Counted from the stretch's first letter, positions 36,483 through 46,652 are shown. The stretch is 64,000 nucleotides of DNA from Acidobacteriaceae bacterium (GCA_003138515.1 PLGG01000065.1:27116-91115); one strand, 5' to 3'. A program made the numbers and translations. The notes: a model not told the origin generated them from the letters alone.

Positions 36483-37730
36483 TTAGTGGATGGTCTTCGA
36501 CTTCCGCTGCATATAATCCATCATCACGTACTGCCCCAGCGTCGCGGGCGTAGTAAAGTATGCCTTGCCTCGGCACATCTCCGAAACCTTGTGCACGAAC
36601 TGCACCAGCCCGTAATCCTGCGCCAGCATGAACGTATTGATCATCACGTTTGACCGCTTGCAGCGCGCCACTTCTTCCAGCGTCTCGCTCACCACTAGCG
36701 GATCCAATCCATAGGCATTCTTGTAGATTCTTCCGTCGGGAAGCGTGAGCGCGGAGGGCTTTCCGTCCGTGATCATCACAATCTGCTTCATGTCTTTGCG
36801 CTGTCGAGCCAGCACGCGCTGCGCCACGCGCAGTCTTTCGCGTGTATTCGTGTGCCACGGCCCCACCTTCACCCGCGCCAGATGCGAAACCGGCAACTCC
36901 TCAGCCGAATCGTGAAAAAGCACCAGCGACAGCGAATCGCCCGGGTATTGCGTGCGGATCAAATGCGACAGCGCCATGGCGACACGCTTGGCCGGCGTAA
37001 ACCGGTCTTCGCCATACAGAATCATCGAATGCGAGCAGTCCAGCATCACCACCGTCGCGCACGAGCTCTGGTAGTCGCATTGGTGCACGTGTAAGTCTTC
37101 GTACTCCAGATTCAGCGGCAGCTCCAGCCCCTCGCGCGCAATCGCCGAGCTGAGCGTCGCCGTCGTATCCAGATTCACCGTGTCGCCGAATTCGTATCGC
37201 CGCGATCCGCCGCTCGTCTCGATCCCCGTCGCCCAGTCTCGCGTGTCGTGCCGTCCAAAGCTCGACTTGCCCAGCGACCCCATCAGATCGCGCAGCGTTT
37301 TGAAGCCGAGAAAGTCAAGGCTCTTGTCGGTCACCTCGAAGCGCGCGCTTTCGCGATCGCGGCCATCCGCCTTCCCCCCCCGCCCGTTCGCCTCGTCAAA
37401 CCGCGTCGGCCCATTCTGCGGCATCGCGGAAATGTAGTTCTCCCGTTCCATCCGCTCCATCAGCTTGTCGATCAATTCATCCAGCGTGCCCTCGGCCATC
37501 ATCCGGTCCAGCAGTTCGCGCGTCTCGCCGTCGAAAAAATCACCTGACTCCAGCACGCGCCGCAGCGCCTCGCGCAGGTCGTCCATCGTGTGATCCAGGT
37601 CCTGAAAGCCCATGAACGGATCGTAGTAACCGGAATCGAGCAAGTAGTCAGACAGCGCGTCGAGCAGGCTCTCGAGATCGATCTCCGAGGCCAGATCGCC
37701 GGTGTACTTCGTATATCGAATGCGCTTCAT
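36483..37730 (-). CDS. VWA domain (CoxE-like) protein, partner of the AAA+ ATPase
   Basis: 415 aa. The N-terminal half is acidic and helical ([20 protein letters not shown]). The C-terminal von Willebrand A domain carries the MIDAS-type [21 protein letters not shown] (DxSxS variant), [13 protein letters not shown] and [11 protein letters not shown]. It starts with GAGGAA 5 bases before the ATG, about 50 bases downstream of the ChlI-type ATPase gene. Such AAA+/VWA pairs act like MoxR-CoxE or BchI-BchD chaperones that remodel a target or insert a metal. The target is not identified here. Confidence 0.85.
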   Translation of the reverse strand: MKRIRYTKYTGDLASEIDLESLLDALSDYLLDSGYYDPFMGFQDLDHTMDDLREALRRVLESGDFFDGETRELLDRMMAEGTLDELIDKLMERMERENYISAMPQNGPTRFDEANGRGGKADGRDRESARFEVTDKSLDFLGFKTLRDLMGSLGKSSFGRHDTRDWATGIETSGGSRRYEFGDTVNLDTTATLSSAIAREGLELPLNLEYEDLHVHQCDYQSSCATVVMLDCSHSMILYGEDRFTPAKRVAMALSHLIRTQYPGDSLSLVLFHDSAEELPVSHLARVKVGPWHTNTRERLRVAQRVLARQRKDMKQIVMITDGKPSALTLPDGRIYKNAYGLDPLVVSETLEEVARCKRSNVMINTFMLAQDYGLVQFVHKVSEMCRGKAYFTTPATLGQYVMMDYMQRKSKTIH

Positions 37731-37751
37731 CGCTTCCTCAGCCCCGTTCCA

Positions 37752-37775
37752 CTGACCCCTGATCTCTGACCCCTG
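37752..37775. repeat. Intergenic tandem word CTGACCCCTGATCTCTGACCCCTG
   Basis: It is located between the ATPase stop and the VWA start. The same word family occurs at 63849-63882. Confidence 0.7.
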
Positions 37776-37777
37776 CC

Positions 37778-39334
37778 TTAATTCAGCCCCCCGCCCTTCC
37801 GCGACCGCCGCCCGCGCTGCCAGTCTTCATACTCCATCTCCAGTTCTTTGCGCTCCGGGATTGCTTCCTCGCGCTCGCGCAGCCGCACACTCTTCTCCGC
37901 GGCAAATCCATGCTGCTCGTTGCGGCTTAGCTTGCGATGCGCCACCAGACCCTCCAGTAGAAACTCCGCCGCGGCAACTACCTTCGGCGCGGCGTCGCTC
38001 GACTTCACGCCCAGCGACGGCAACTTTTCAAGGAGTCCCTGAATCCCTTTCAGCTCTTTCAGCGCCGCGGGCGCCGGCTGATCCTCGTCCAGCTTTACCG
38101 TTCCGCCCAGATTGAACCACTGCTCGATCTGCTCGGTGTCCACGCCGTTAAAGTAGCGGTCGTACACCTTGCCCACTGCCATTCGAATCAGTTCACGCAC
38201 CACGGTATCGGCGCCCTTCATCTCGCCCTCGTACTCAAGTTCGAGTTTGCCCGTGATCCCCGGCATCGCGGCGTAGATGTCGCTCACGCGCGGCAGCACC
38301 GGCGCGTCGCCGGTCGCGAGAGCCCTCCGCTCCGCGTTTGAAACCACCAGCTCCAGCGTCGAAATCGGCAGCCGCTGGCTCACGCCGCTGCGCTTGTCCA
38401 CCTTCTTGTCTTCGCGCGCGCTAAACGCCACCTGCTCCACCACCTCGCGCAGGTACTGCGGAATCTCGATCGCCGCGTCTCCGCGCGCCGCCCACGCCTC
38501 CTGCGCCGTAATCGCCACGCCTTCTTCCAGCGTCTCCGGATAGTGCGTCCGAATCTCCGATCCAATCCTGTCCTTCAGCGGCGTGATGATCTTGCCGCGC
38601 GCCGTGTAGTCTTCGGGGTTGGCGCTGAACACCAGCGCCACATCCAGCGCCAGGCGCACCGGATAGCCCTTAATCTGAACGTCGCCTTCCTGCATGATGT
38701 TGAACAGCGCCACTTGGATTTTTCCCGCGAGGTCCGGCAGTTCGTTGATCGCGAACAATCCGCGATTCGCCCGCGGCAGCAATCCGTAGTGCATCGTCAG
38801 CTCGCTCGAAAGGTCTTCGCCTCCGCGCGCTGCTTTGATCGGGTCCAGATCGCCAATCAAATCCGCCACCGTCACGTCAGGCGTCGCCAGCTTTTCCACG
38901 TAGCGCTCCTCGCGGTCGAGCCACGCAATTGGCGTCGCGTCCCCGCGCTCCGCGATCAGGTCGCGGCATCGCCGGCACAACGGCCGGTAAGGATTGTCGC
39001 GGATCTCGCAGCCTGCCACGTACGCCATCCGCTCGTCCAGCAGTGCCGTGAGCGCACGCAGAATCCGGCTCTTCGCCTGCCCGCGCAGCCCCAGCAGAAT
39101 AAAGTTCTGCTTCGACAGCACCGCGTTCACAATCTGCGGAATCACCGTGTCCTCGTAGCCTACGACGCCGGGAAACACAGTCTCCCGCGCCTTCAGCCGC
39201 GCCATCAGGTTCTGGCGCATCTCGTCCTTCACGCTGCGCGTCTTTATTTGCACTTCTGAATACTCTTTGCTGGCGCGCAGTTCGCCCAGCGTCTGGGGAA
39301 GGCCCACCGTTTGACGAAGAGTTGAAGCAGGCAT
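37778..39334 (-). CDS. AAA+ ATPase of magnesium-chelatase subunit I / MoxR type
   Basis: 518 aa. The AAA+ core shows a Walker A variant [16 protein letters not shown] (GLRGQAKS), a Walker B region with [20 protein letters not shown], and sensor-type [13 protein letters not shown]. An insertion with [15 protein letters not shown] (three Cys) may bind zinc. A perfect AGGAGG lies 6 bases upstream of the ATG. It is followed by the VWA gene in the same operon. Family knowledge suggests an ATP-driven remodelling complex; no chlorophyll or cobalamin genes are near, so a chelatase role is unlikely. Confidence 0.87.
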   Translation of the reverse strand: MPASTLRQTVGLPQTLGELRASKEYSEVQIKTRSVKDEMRQNLMARLKARETVFPGVVGYEDTVIPQIVNAVLSKQNFILLGLRGQAKSRILRALTALLDERMAYVAGCEIRDNPYRPLCRRCRDLIAERGDATPIAWLDREERYVEKLATPDVTVADLIGDLDPIKAARGGEDLSSELTMHYGLLPRANRGLFAINELPDLAGKIQVALFNIMQEGDVQIKGYPVRLALDVALVFSANPEDYTARGKIITPLKDRIGSEIRTHYPETLEEGVAITAQEAWAARGDAAIEIPQYLREVVEQVAFSAREDKKVDKRSGVSQRLPISTLELVVSNAERRALATGDAPVLPRVSDIYAAMPGITGKLELEYEGEMKGADTVVRELIRMAVGKVYDRYFNGVDTEQIEQWFNLGGTVKLDEDQPAPAALKELKGIQGLLEKLPSLGVKSSDAAPKVVAAAEFLLEGLVAHRKLSRNEQHGFAAEKSVRLREREEAIPERKELEMEYEDWQRGRRSRKGGGLN

Positions 39335-39759
39335 TCTTAGCCTCCTGTCCGGTTCTGTCTGGGGAAGTACCGGCGGTATTGAATAGGACGTTCGATGCGG
39401 GGAATTGCTGCGGCAATCCCGTGACTCTTTTCGTTGTTGGTTAGGTCTGGCCGCTCATTTGGCCGGCTCTGATGAAGAAATCCTCTGGTAATGAAATCTA
39501 GATTCGAAACCGGCTCGGCGTCAGCAAGAAAAAGGGGAAGACTCAGTGCCCAATCGTTTGGCTAGTCGTGCGAAGGCTGCCTGCAGGCAGTATGCACCCG
39601 TTTTCCGGATTCGCAAAATCCGGCCCGGGTCTGCTATCGCTGCGATTCAGCTTGGTTTTGAAAGGGCACCGCTTCAGCCATACCGTTCGCGCACAAATTG
39701 ACCGTGGGCTTTGGCCCCTGAGGGATTTCCCCAGGTCCATCGGGCCTGTCTAACTCGCC
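39335..39759. other. Intergenic region with degenerate hairpin repeat
   Basis: The 5' part contains the promoter region of the AAA+ operon. At 39651-39733 there is an element containing AAAGGGCACCGCTTCAGCC and GTGGGCTTTGGCCCCTGAGG. It resembles the imperfect hairpin pair at 59680-59750. CTGCCTGCAGGCAG is a palindrome near 39578. No gene is supported. Confidence 0.5.
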
Positions 39760-39954
39760 CTAGTTCCTCGCCGCGTGCGCTGCAGCAGCCCTGCCCTCGG
39801 CCAGCAGTTGCGCCAGCACTTTTTCCGGGCACAGATGGTGCGCCTCGCGTTGCTCCAGCTCTTGTTCCGTTTCCACGCAGGAAGCTATGGTCATAAAGCA
39901 ATCGAGGCAGCGCGAGTTGTAGCTGCCATTTTCGTTTTGTGTGCGGTTATACAT
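39760..39954 (-). CDS. Small Cys/His protein, probable zinc-binding
   Basis: 64 aa. The sequence RCLDCFMTIASCVETEQELE with a later HHLCPEKVL has Cys-x2-Cys and His-x-Cys spacing of a small zinc site, followed by an Ala-rich helix. I recall similar short hypothetical proteins from Acidobacteriota. It stands alone; downstream (toward 39651) lies the hairpin repeat. Function unknown. Confidence 0.6.
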   Translation of the reverse strand: MYNRTQNENGSYNSRCLDCFMTIASCVETEQELEQREAHHLCPEKVLAQLLAEGRAAAAHAARN

Positions 39955-40204
39955 GGCGATCTGAGGAAATACCCTTCAACCGGTCTCATAAATGCTTCTC
40001 TTGCATCATGAGCACGTGTGGGACTCAGCAACGAAGCGGGTCCCACGATTCCAACGAATTGGCATGGACGGTTCTTGAGACCGGTTTTACGATCCTAGCC
40101 ACAATTTGTATCCTCAGGTCGTGACTCGCATCACCTACCCATGTTCACGCGCGCTCAGCCATCCGCCCTGCTCTCCTTTGCGATCAGTACGCGGGCGTTC
40201 CGGC

Positions 40205-40492
40205 CTATTCCCACTGGTTCGGATTGCGCCTGAGATTCCAGCAGGGGTCCTGCCCTCCCTGCGGAAAAAGCGCAACGGCGCAGGGAAGATCGACAGTTCC
40301 CATAAAGTCGTACTCTGTCTTTTGACCTTTAAGTGGGACCGCCAGGAAGCGGCTCACAGTCACCGTCGAGTGAGGTGAGCCGCGCAGCTTGTAGACCGTC
40401 CAATCGATCGCAAACGCCGCCAGCGATAGGACTGCAATCGCCACCAGCACCCGCAGCGCCCACCGTCCCAGCCAGCGCATCATCTTTCCCAC
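40205..40492 (-). CDS. Small membrane-anchored hypothetical protein
   Basis: 95 aa. One N-terminal membrane helix (ALRVLVAIAVLSLAAFAIDW) leads into a short soluble domain (HSTVTVSRFLAVPLKGQK, then DPCWNLRRNPNQWE). Two Cys may form a disulfide. The start may be the GTG at 40492 or one of two ATGs just inside. It is not overlapped by a better frame. Function unknown; probably facing the periplasm. Confidence 0.62.
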   Translation of the reverse strand: MGKMMRWLGRWALRVLVAIAVLSLAAFAIDWTVYKLRGSPHSTVTVSRFLAVPLKGQKTEYDFMGTVDLPCAVALFPQGGQDPCWNLRRNPNQWE

Positions 40493-40690
40493 TTTCTTCA
40501 GTGCCGGCTTTCCGGCTCAAATCGCCGCGAGTCCGCCTTCAGCGCAACGCCGGTCAGTCTCAACCTCCGCGCCTCGTTCAAAATATACGCCCCCTCCGCG
40601 CCCCTCAATGCGACCTCTATCGCCAGATCCTCGCCGACCGGATCAAGCGTCCGCAATAGCCGCGTCGCCTACTTCAAGCGGCGAGCGCGA

Positions 40691-40721
40691 TAAACAGAAA
40701 AGGCGCGGCTCGCACCGCGCC
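40691..40721 (-). terminator. Rho-independent terminator after glk
   Basis: On the minus strand GGCGCGG-TGCGAG-CCGCGCC is followed by TTTTCTGTTT. It lies about 50 bases after the glk stop. Confidence 0.85.
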
Positions 40722-40740
40722 CTCATCGTGAGTGGTTTTC

Positions 40741-40765
40741 AGCTAAGAGCTAAAAGCTAATAGCT
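40741..40765. repeat. Intergenic tandem word AGCTAAAAGCTAATAGCT
   Basis: Three near copies of an AGCTAA(A/T)-type heptamer between the glk stop and its terminator. The same family recurs at 55875-55910 after another minus-strand gene. Confidence 0.65.
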
Positions 40766-40770
40766 CGCCT

Positions 40771-41790
40771 TCAGAACTTCACGCTCGCCGCTCGCGGCGA
40801 AATCCCGCTCAGCTCCGCCGCGCGCGCTTCTGCATACGCCCCCGCGCCCATCAGCGCCGTACGGCTCTCCAGAATCACCCGCACCGGCATGTTCACCAGC
40901 AACTGGCTCAGCCGTCCCTTGTCGGTGAACGCCTTCATAAACGTTCCGTCCTTCAGCTTTTCCAGAATCCGCGGCGCAATCCCGCCGCCCACGTACAGGC
41001 CGCCCACCGAAAGAACCTTCAACGCCAGGTTCCCCGCCTCGGCCCCGTACGCCGAAACAAACATGTCCAGCGCCTTCACGCAGATCTCGCTCTTCGCGTT
41101 CAGTGCCGCCTCGGTGATCGCCGCGTTCGGATCGTCCTCGGTCATCTGCTCCGCCAGCCACGCCGGCTCTTCCAGCCCGCGCACCTCGCGCAAAAACTCA
41201 TAGCAATTCGTGATCCCCTGCCCACTCACCACGCGTTCGGTGCTGATCCGCCCGTTGTACTTTTGCTTCAGGAAACGCAGCAGGTCGATCTCGTCCTCAT
41301 TGCGCGGCGCGTAGTCCGAGTGGCCGCCCTCCGATGGGTAGGGAACATAGTCGCGCCCATCCCACACCAGATACGCCTCGCCGAGCCCCGTTCCCGCCGC
41401 GAGCAGCGCCCGATTGCCCACCTGCCGGGAATCGCCCTCGCTCAACGTATAAATCTGGTCTGCCGCCAGCTCCGCAATCCCGTACCCATTCGCCTGCAAA
41501 TCATTGATAAGAAAAACGTAATCGATCTTTAGGTTGCGCGCCAGCTCGCGGCTGTCCAGGGTCCACGGCAGGTTGGTCAGCCGCAGCCGCCCATCCCGCA
41601 CCGGGCCCGGCACGCCAAAGCACGCCGACGTCACCTTCTCCGCAACAATAAACTCCTTCACGATCTCTTCGAGGCCGGCGTATTCCTTGGCCGGGAACTG
41701 CTTATCGCGTGTGTGCTTCAACTTTCCGTCGGTAAAATCGAACAGCGCCAAGTGAACCTTGGTGCCGCCTACATCGCCTGCCAGAATCAT
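40771..41790 (-). CDS. glk: Glucokinase (bacterial Glk family)
   Basis: 339 aa. GDVGGTKVHLALFDF binds ATP phosphates, FLINDLQANGYG and AAGTGLGEAYLVW hold the glucose-binding residues, and EGGHSDYAPRNEDE is diagnostic of the Glk family, not ROK. It phosphorylates cytoplasmic glucose. Its start overlaps the pgl stop by four bases, so glucose 6-phosphate and 6-phosphogluconolactone steps are linked in one operon. Confidence 0.93.
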   Translation of the reverse strand: MILAGDVGGTKVHLALFDFTDGKLKHTRDKQFPAKEYAGLEEIVKEFIVAEKVTSACFGVPGPVRDGRLRLTNLPWTLDSRELARNLKIDYVFLINDLQANGYGIAELAADQIYTLSEGDSRQVGNRALLAAGTGLGEAYLVWDGRDYVPYPSEGGHSDYAPRNEDEIDLLRFLKQKYNGRISTERVVSGQGITNCYEFLREVRGLEEPAWLAEQMTEDDPNAAITEAALNAKSEICVKALDMFVSAYGAEAGNLALKVLSVGGLYVGGGIAPRILEKLKDGTFMKAFTDKGRLSQLLVNMPVRVILESRTALMGAGAYAEARAAELSGISPRAASVKF

Positions 41791-42584
41791 TCAGTCCTCT
41801 CTAAAACTCCATAGCCTTGCGCGTCTGGCGCCGGCAGCAGGGTAGCCGCCGCCTGGTCCAGAAGCAACGTCAGTATACCGTCCACGGGCACAATGAATTG
41901 GCTCGGCAGACGCTCCTCGTCGCGTGGCCCCTCCCATACCTCGTTTAGAATCATCGCCTTCCCCGCGCCCTCAATCAGGAAGAACACCTGCCTCGCCGCG
42001 TTGATCACCGGCCGGGTCAGCGTCACCCGCCACATGTCCTGCGCCTCCACATAGTTGGCCGCCACCAGCCGATCTGTCACCCGGAGTGCCTCAGTGTGGG
42101 GAAAAAGAGACGCAGTGTGTCCATCCGGGCCCATCCCCAGCTGCACGACGTCGAATCGCGGAATCCCCGCCCCATTCGGTCCGAAGGACTTCCGCAGCTC
42201 CGCCTCGTACCTGGCCGCCGCATCGTCGGGCTCGAGCTCCCCCTCCATGCGGTGAATCTGTTCCGGTTTCAGCGGCACATGGTCCAGCAGCGCCTCGCGC
42301 GTCATTCTGTAATTTGAGTCGGCGTCGTTCGGCGGCACGCAGCGCTCATCTACCCACCACAGGTCGAGCTTCTGCCACGGCATCCGCTCGCGCCACTCCT
42401 CGCCCTGCTCTGCCAGCGCCCTGAATGCCGCCTTGGGCGTTGACCCGCCGCTGATCGCGATCCGCGCCACGCCGCGCGCTGCCACCGCCCGCTCGGCCTC
42501 GACGACAAAAAACTCCGCCGCGCGCCGCGCCAGCGCTGCCGCATTCGGCTCGACGTAATAAACGATCTTCAGATTCTGAGGCAT
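41787..42584 (-). CDS. pgl: 6-phosphogluconolactonase
   Basis: 265 aa. The N-terminal AISGGSTPKAAFRALA, the WWVDERCVPPNDADSNYRM segment and the HRMEGE and LGMGPDGHTASLFPHT motifs are those of the DevB/SOL family. It hydrolyses 6-phosphogluconolactone in the oxidative pentose-phosphate or Entner-Doudoroff pathway. The ATG at 42584 is preferred over an upstream start ten codons earlier. Stop and glk start overlap (ATGA). Confidence 0.92.
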   Translation of the reverse strand: MPQNLKIVYYVEPNAAALARRAAEFFVVEAERAVAARGVARIAISGGSTPKAAFRALAEQGEEWRERMPWQKLDLWWVDERCVPPNDADSNYRMTREALLDHVPLKPEQIHRMEGELEPDDAAARYEAELRKSFGPNGAGIPRFDVVQLGMGPDGHTASLFPHTEALRVTDRLVAANYVEAQDMWRVTLTRPVINAARQVFFLIEGAGKAMILNEVWEGPRDEERLPSQFIVPVDGILTLLLDQAAATLLPAPDAQGYGVLERTE

Positions 42585-42661
42585 GAGCGTGCACCTATCG
42601 CTTCTACGGTACATCCGAGCGAGGCAATATTTTTAAGGGAATTTGTGCGATCGAGGCGAGG

Positions 42662-44155
42662 CTACCGCCCCAAATACGTCCGGTACTGCTGCTCCAGGAC
42701 GCCCGTCGCGCGCGCCAGCCCGATCTTCGACACGTTGTACGCGTACAAGCTCTCAACCAGGTTGTTCTCGGCGGTTGCCAGCGTAGCCTGCGCCGTCACC
42801 AGCGGCAGGTTGTCGTCCACGCCGGCGTTCACGCGGTCGGTCTCATCACTCAGTGCGCGCGTGGCCAGGTTCACATTCGACCGCGCCACTGCCACCAGTT
42901 GCTTGTTCGCGCTCACGTCCAGCAGCGCCGCCCTCACCTGCTCGTCGATGTGGCTGCGCAGGTCATCGAGCTGCGCGTTGGTCTCTTCCAACTTTGCTTT
43001 TGACACGTCGCTATCGCCGCGCAGCTTGGCCTCGCGGAAAATCGGAAAGGCCAACGTCCCCATCGCGATAAAGTCGCCGTGAGTGCCCGCGCCGTTCACG
43101 GTACTCGTCCCGTAGTTGCCGTAGAAGCTCAGCGTCGGCAGCCGCTCGCTGCGATATACGTTGTGCAGCGCCTTGAACGCGACCGCCTGGTTCTCGTAGT
43201 TCTGGTAGTCCTGCCGGTTCTGGTAGGCCACCGCCTTCACTTCTTCCGGCGTCTCCTCGGCCAGCTCGCTGTAGGGCGCCGGATCGGTCAGCTCGATCTC
43301 CTGTTCCGGATCGACTCCGATCTCCCGTTTGAGCAAAATCAAATCCTTCTCCTGCTGATTTTCGGCCGTGATCAGCGTCTGCTGCTGCGACTGCAATTGC
43401 ACTTTCGCGCGCAACTCGTCCAGATTCGCCGCCACTCCCGCCACGTGCGACTCATGCGCGTGATCCGCGAGCACCTGCGCCTGCGCGACCAGCGCCTTTG
43501 CGTTTTCCACTTCGCTCTGGTCCGCCACCGCGCGCAGGTATTCCACAGCCACCTGCTGCACCACCTCGCCGCGCGCCGTCATTTTGCCAAAGTGCGCCGC
43601 GCGCTCCGCCGCCCTCGCCGCCTTCCACCCCTGGATCACCGGCCCGGAAAACAGAATCTCGTTGTATTCGAGCTTCCCCTCGGTCAGATAGTCGCGCGTA
43701 ATCAGCGAAAGCCCCGCCGGAATCTGGCCTCCCGGAAACAGCGACGAAAACTCGCCAATCACCTTGGGACCGAACCCCTGCGCCGCCAGGTTGTGCATGT
43801 GGTAGCCTGTGTCGGCTGTTAGCTTGATCGTGGGCAGAAACAACTGCAGCGCCTCATCCACCTCGGCGTGGTAGGTCTTCTCCTCGTTCTCCACCTCTTT
43901 AAGCCCAAGGTTGTTCTTCAAGCCACGCTCAATGGCGTCGTCCAGCGACAGCCTGAGCGGCTCGCCTGTTACCGGTTGCGCCGTCACGCTGCCCCAAAAG
44001 GGATTCTCCGCCGACGACGGATTCTGCGCCCGCGCGCCCACGGCGATGCCCCCGGCCAAAACCAGAAAGGCGAGAAGGCCCATCGCAGGCCGCCGCAAGT
44101 CAGATGTCGCGGCCCAACGCAAGACGAAATGTTCCTCTCGTTTCACTTCCATCAT
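42662..44155 (-). CDS. TolC-family outer-membrane efflux protein
   Basis: 497 aa. A signal peptide (MGLLAFLVLAGGIAVGARA) is followed by two repeats of coiled-coil plus beta-barrel segments. Characteristic elements are AVEYLRAVADQSEVENAKALVAQ and the second-half LRGDSDVSKAKLEETNAQLDDLRSHID. This is the trimeric channel component of efflux or type I secretion. No inner-membrane pump or adaptor is encoded beside it, so its partner is elsewhere. The chosen ATG follows a weak GAG site; a much longer 5' frame overlaps the upstream gene and is rejected. Confidence 0.88.
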   Translation of the reverse strand: MMEVKREEHFVLRWAATSDLRRPAMGLLAFLVLAGGIAVGARAQNPSSAENPFWGSVTAQPVTGEPLRLSLDDAIERGLKNNLGLKEVENEEKTYHAEVDEALQLFLPTIKLTADTGYHMHNLAAQGFGPKVIGEFSSLFPGGQIPAGLSLITRDYLTEGKLEYNEILFSGPVIQGWKAARAAERAAHFGKMTARGEVVQQVAVEYLRAVADQSEVENAKALVAQAQVLADHAHESHVAGVAANLDELRAKVQLQSQQQTLITAENQQEKDLILLKREIGVDPEQEIELTDPAPYSELAEETPEEVKAVAYQNRQDYQNYENQAVAFKALHNVYRSERLPTLSFYGNYGTSTVNGAGTHGDFIAMGTLAFPIFREAKLRGDSDVSKAKLEETNAQLDDLRSHIDEQVRAALLDVSANKQLVAVARSNVNLATRALSDETDRVNAGVDDNLPLVTAQATLATAENNLVESLYAYNVSKIGLARATGVLEQQYRTYLGR

Positions 44156-44225
44156 TTTCTCAGATGAGCCGCGCGCTTGCGGGGATTCACCAGAGCCACC
44201 ACATCGCGACATTTCGCTCCTGCAT

Positions 44226-45234
44226 TCAGGCCTGCGCCCCCGCCGCGCCTTCCATCCGCACCCTCTGGTCCCGGTACACCACCGCAAACAGCGTGGTGTA
44301 TGCGGCCCAGATGCACGCCATCCAAAGAAGGTAAGCGCAGAGGAAGACAACTGCCGCAACACCAATTCCGATATAGCCCCATGGAACCATGCCCAGGTGC
44401 AGCAACATTCCAACCAGCGCGACGATCGCACCCAGAAAGAAGAGGACCACTTCCGCCACCAGAAACGCGGCGTACGCGATGGCATAAATCAAAATGAAAA
44501 GCAGAAAGATGCGTCCCTTGGCGGCGTAGGTCAATCGATTGCTGCGGCGGAGCCCCTTCCACGCGCTCACATCCTCAGCCACGCACGCCGGAACCGCCAG
44601 TACCAGCCGCAGCATCACCAGGACCGCATAGACCATCGCTCCCACATAGAGCAGCATGAACAACGGGGGAACCAGCATCGCGTTGTACGGATTGGAGTGC
44701 GCTCCACTCAGGATCGCGAGTCCTACTGTCCCAGCAATCACCGCGCCAAAAACCAGAATCGGCAGCATCACAATCAGCGCGCAGAATCGCCAGCCAGACG
44801 TAGCGCCCGGCCTTGCTCCACGCCACGGCCCATGCCTTGCGAAACGTAACCCTCGTTCCTGTGGTTGCCTCGAGCGCGGCGTAGACACCCGCAGGCTCGT
44901 AGAGCGCACAAATCAAAATCATCAGAATGACGCCGAAGATGTATGCCGCGGAAAACCACACGATCGTCATGAGCGAAAAATGCGGCGGCTGATTCATCAT
45001 CAGCGGCTTCAGCAGCGGGAAGAAGGCTGCAAACATAACCCCGAAGTACGCAATCATCCCTGTGCCAGGCACCAGCGCGATCCCCACAAAGAGCCGCCAG
45101 TTGGCCCGCATCAGTTGAAGCACGCGGTCCAGAATCTGTCCGAAGGTCATCGCTCCGTGCGGCACATTCGTAGAAGGAAATGCAGGTGGAATTGAAGAAG
45201 AAGGAAAGCCCTGGTCGCTCACCGGTTCGTTCAT
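44226..45234 (-). pseudogene. Membrane protein gene broken by a one-base frameshift
   Basis: The first half (from the ATG at 45234) reads MNEPVSDQGF, then membrane helices (LFVGIALVPGTGMIAYFGV) to AGRYVWLAIL near 44785. It then loses frame. The other half continues in the next frame as CALIVMLPILVFGAVIAG to the stop at 44226. Together they make a coherent polytopic protein of about 335 aa with about six helices. The break lies around 44775-44787, in GCGCGC. No slippery heptamer or downstream structure suggests programmed shifting, so this is either a real lesion or a sequencing error. Family similar to uncharacterised multi-pass proteins. Confidence 0.7.
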
Positions 45235-45377
45235 TGAATCCCTCCGATCGCCTAGTTAAAGACTCGCAGGGATTTTATACCGGTTCCGGAATCGGCGCTG
45301 TGCCAAGCCGCGGCCCTCAAACGATCGCCGCAACCCTCTATATTCATTCCTCGCCGCGACCATAGTCGCCCCACCAC

Positions 45378-46652
45378 TCACGCAAAATACAGCGCAGCCT
45401 CGGTCCAGGCCACGGCCTCCTGGTAGCTCGAAAGCAATCCGCCCTCCTCGAGTTCGTTTGCGCTCGCGATCTCGCCGCATCCCGCCCAATCGCCCAGCTC
45501 ATAGCGCTCCAGCCAGGCCAGCAGGCTGCGCTCCGCGATTGCTTCGCCCATCAGCGCCCGCCGAATCTCCTCGCGCAGCGGCATCGTTGGCGCCAGGTCT
45601 TTCATCGGAGTGCGCAGCATCGCCGGCAGCAAGCTCATGAGTCCCAACAGGTATTGTTCGGTGCCATCCAGGCCGCTCGCTCTCGCCGCCAGTTCGCAGA
45701 ATCGCCCACGCACAAACGCCATGCGCAGCAACTCCAGCGGCTGGCCCAGGTTCATCTCGCTCGTAATCGCCACTGTGGCCATGCGCCGGAACGTCTCCTC
45801 GCCTACGGCCAGCAGCGCAGCCTGCACGCTGTGTACCTCTTGCGGCATCGCGCACACAGGCGAGTTGATCAGCCGCAGCAATCGATACGTCAGCGACGCA
45901 TCGCGTTTGACCAGTTGCGTCAGCTTGTGCAGATTCAGCGACTCGTCCTTCAGCAGCCGCAGAATTTCCAGTTGCGACAGCCGGTTGGCCGGTATCTGCC
46001 GGCTTCCCAACACGACCGGCCGGCAAAAGAAATAGCCCTGCACCAGCGCGAATCCTTCATCCCGCGCCGCACTGAACTGTTCCTGCGTCTCCACCTTCTC
46101 CGCCACCAGCGTGGCCTTTGCGTCGCGCACTTGCCCGCGCAGTGCTTGCCGCTCCCGGAAATTCGTGCGCGAAAAATCCATCTTCAGATAGTCGGCCATC
46201 TCCACCAGCGTCCCAACCGGCAGGTTCGTCTGCGGCGCCCACTTCGATTGGTCCAGCGCCAGCCGGTACCCTGCCGCCTTCAGGTTGCGGCACGCGCCCA
46301 TCAGCTCCAGCGAGACGTCGGCCGGGTCCACGATCTCGAGTACCGTCATTGCAGGGGGAAGCATCTCCACCAGCGTCCCGGCCAACATGTCCGCCGTGCA
46401 CTTCACGAATCCCGGCATTCCGCAGGTCAGCTTTTCCAGGCCAAAGAGCACCGTGCTGTCGAGCAGCGTGCGAGCGGCCATTTCGCCGTCGCCGCGAAAC
46501 GCCGTCTGTGGGCCGCTTGAAAACAGCAGCTCATAGGCATGGACCTTGCTGTGCAGGTCCAGGATCGGCTGGCGCGTCACATAGCGCACGCCATCGCCCT
46601 GCACCAGGGCAGAGCCACAGGCGCCAACCGAACTTTGAACGTCCGTTGCCAC
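45378..46652 (-). CDS. EAL-HDOD signalling protein, paralogue 1
   Basis: 424 aa. The N-terminal EAL-like domain (YVTRQPILDLHSKVHAYELL) resembles YuxH proteins, but the catalytic ExLxR is reduced to ELLFS, so it is probably inactive toward cyclic di-GMP. From about residue 205 follows an HDOD domain (IPANRLSQLEILRLLKDE, LTYRLLRLINSP, VGEETFRRMATVAITSEMN). Such proteins act as cytoplasmic adaptors. The start is a GTG with GGAGG 6 bases upstream. It is a tandem duplicate of the gene at 46727-48004. Confidence 0.87.
   Translation of the reverse strand: MATDVQSSVGACGSALVQGDGVRYVTRQPILDLHSKVHAYELLFSSGPQTAFRGDGEMAARTLLDSTVLFGLEKLTCGMPGFVKCTADMLAGTLVEMLPPAMTVLEIVDPADVSLELMGACRNLKAAGYRLALDQSKWAPQTNLPVGTLVEMADYLKMDFSRTNFRERQALRGQVRDAKATLVAEKVETQEQFSAARDEGFALVQGYFFCRPVVLGSRQIPANRLSQLEILRLLKDESLNLHKLTQLVKRDASLTYRLLRLINSPVCAMPQEVHSVQAALLAVGEETFRRMATVAITSEMNLGQPLELLRMAFVRGRFCELAARASGLDGTEQYLLGLMSLLPAMLRTPMKDLAPTMPLREEIRRALMGEAIAERSLLAWLERYELGDWAGCGEIASANELEEGGLLSSYQEAVAWTEAALYFA

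Noticed and set aside
44770..44790. Programmed ribosomal frameshift in the membrane protein gene
   Set aside because: No slippery heptamer and no downstream pseudoknot or stem were seen; a lesion or sequencing error is simpler.
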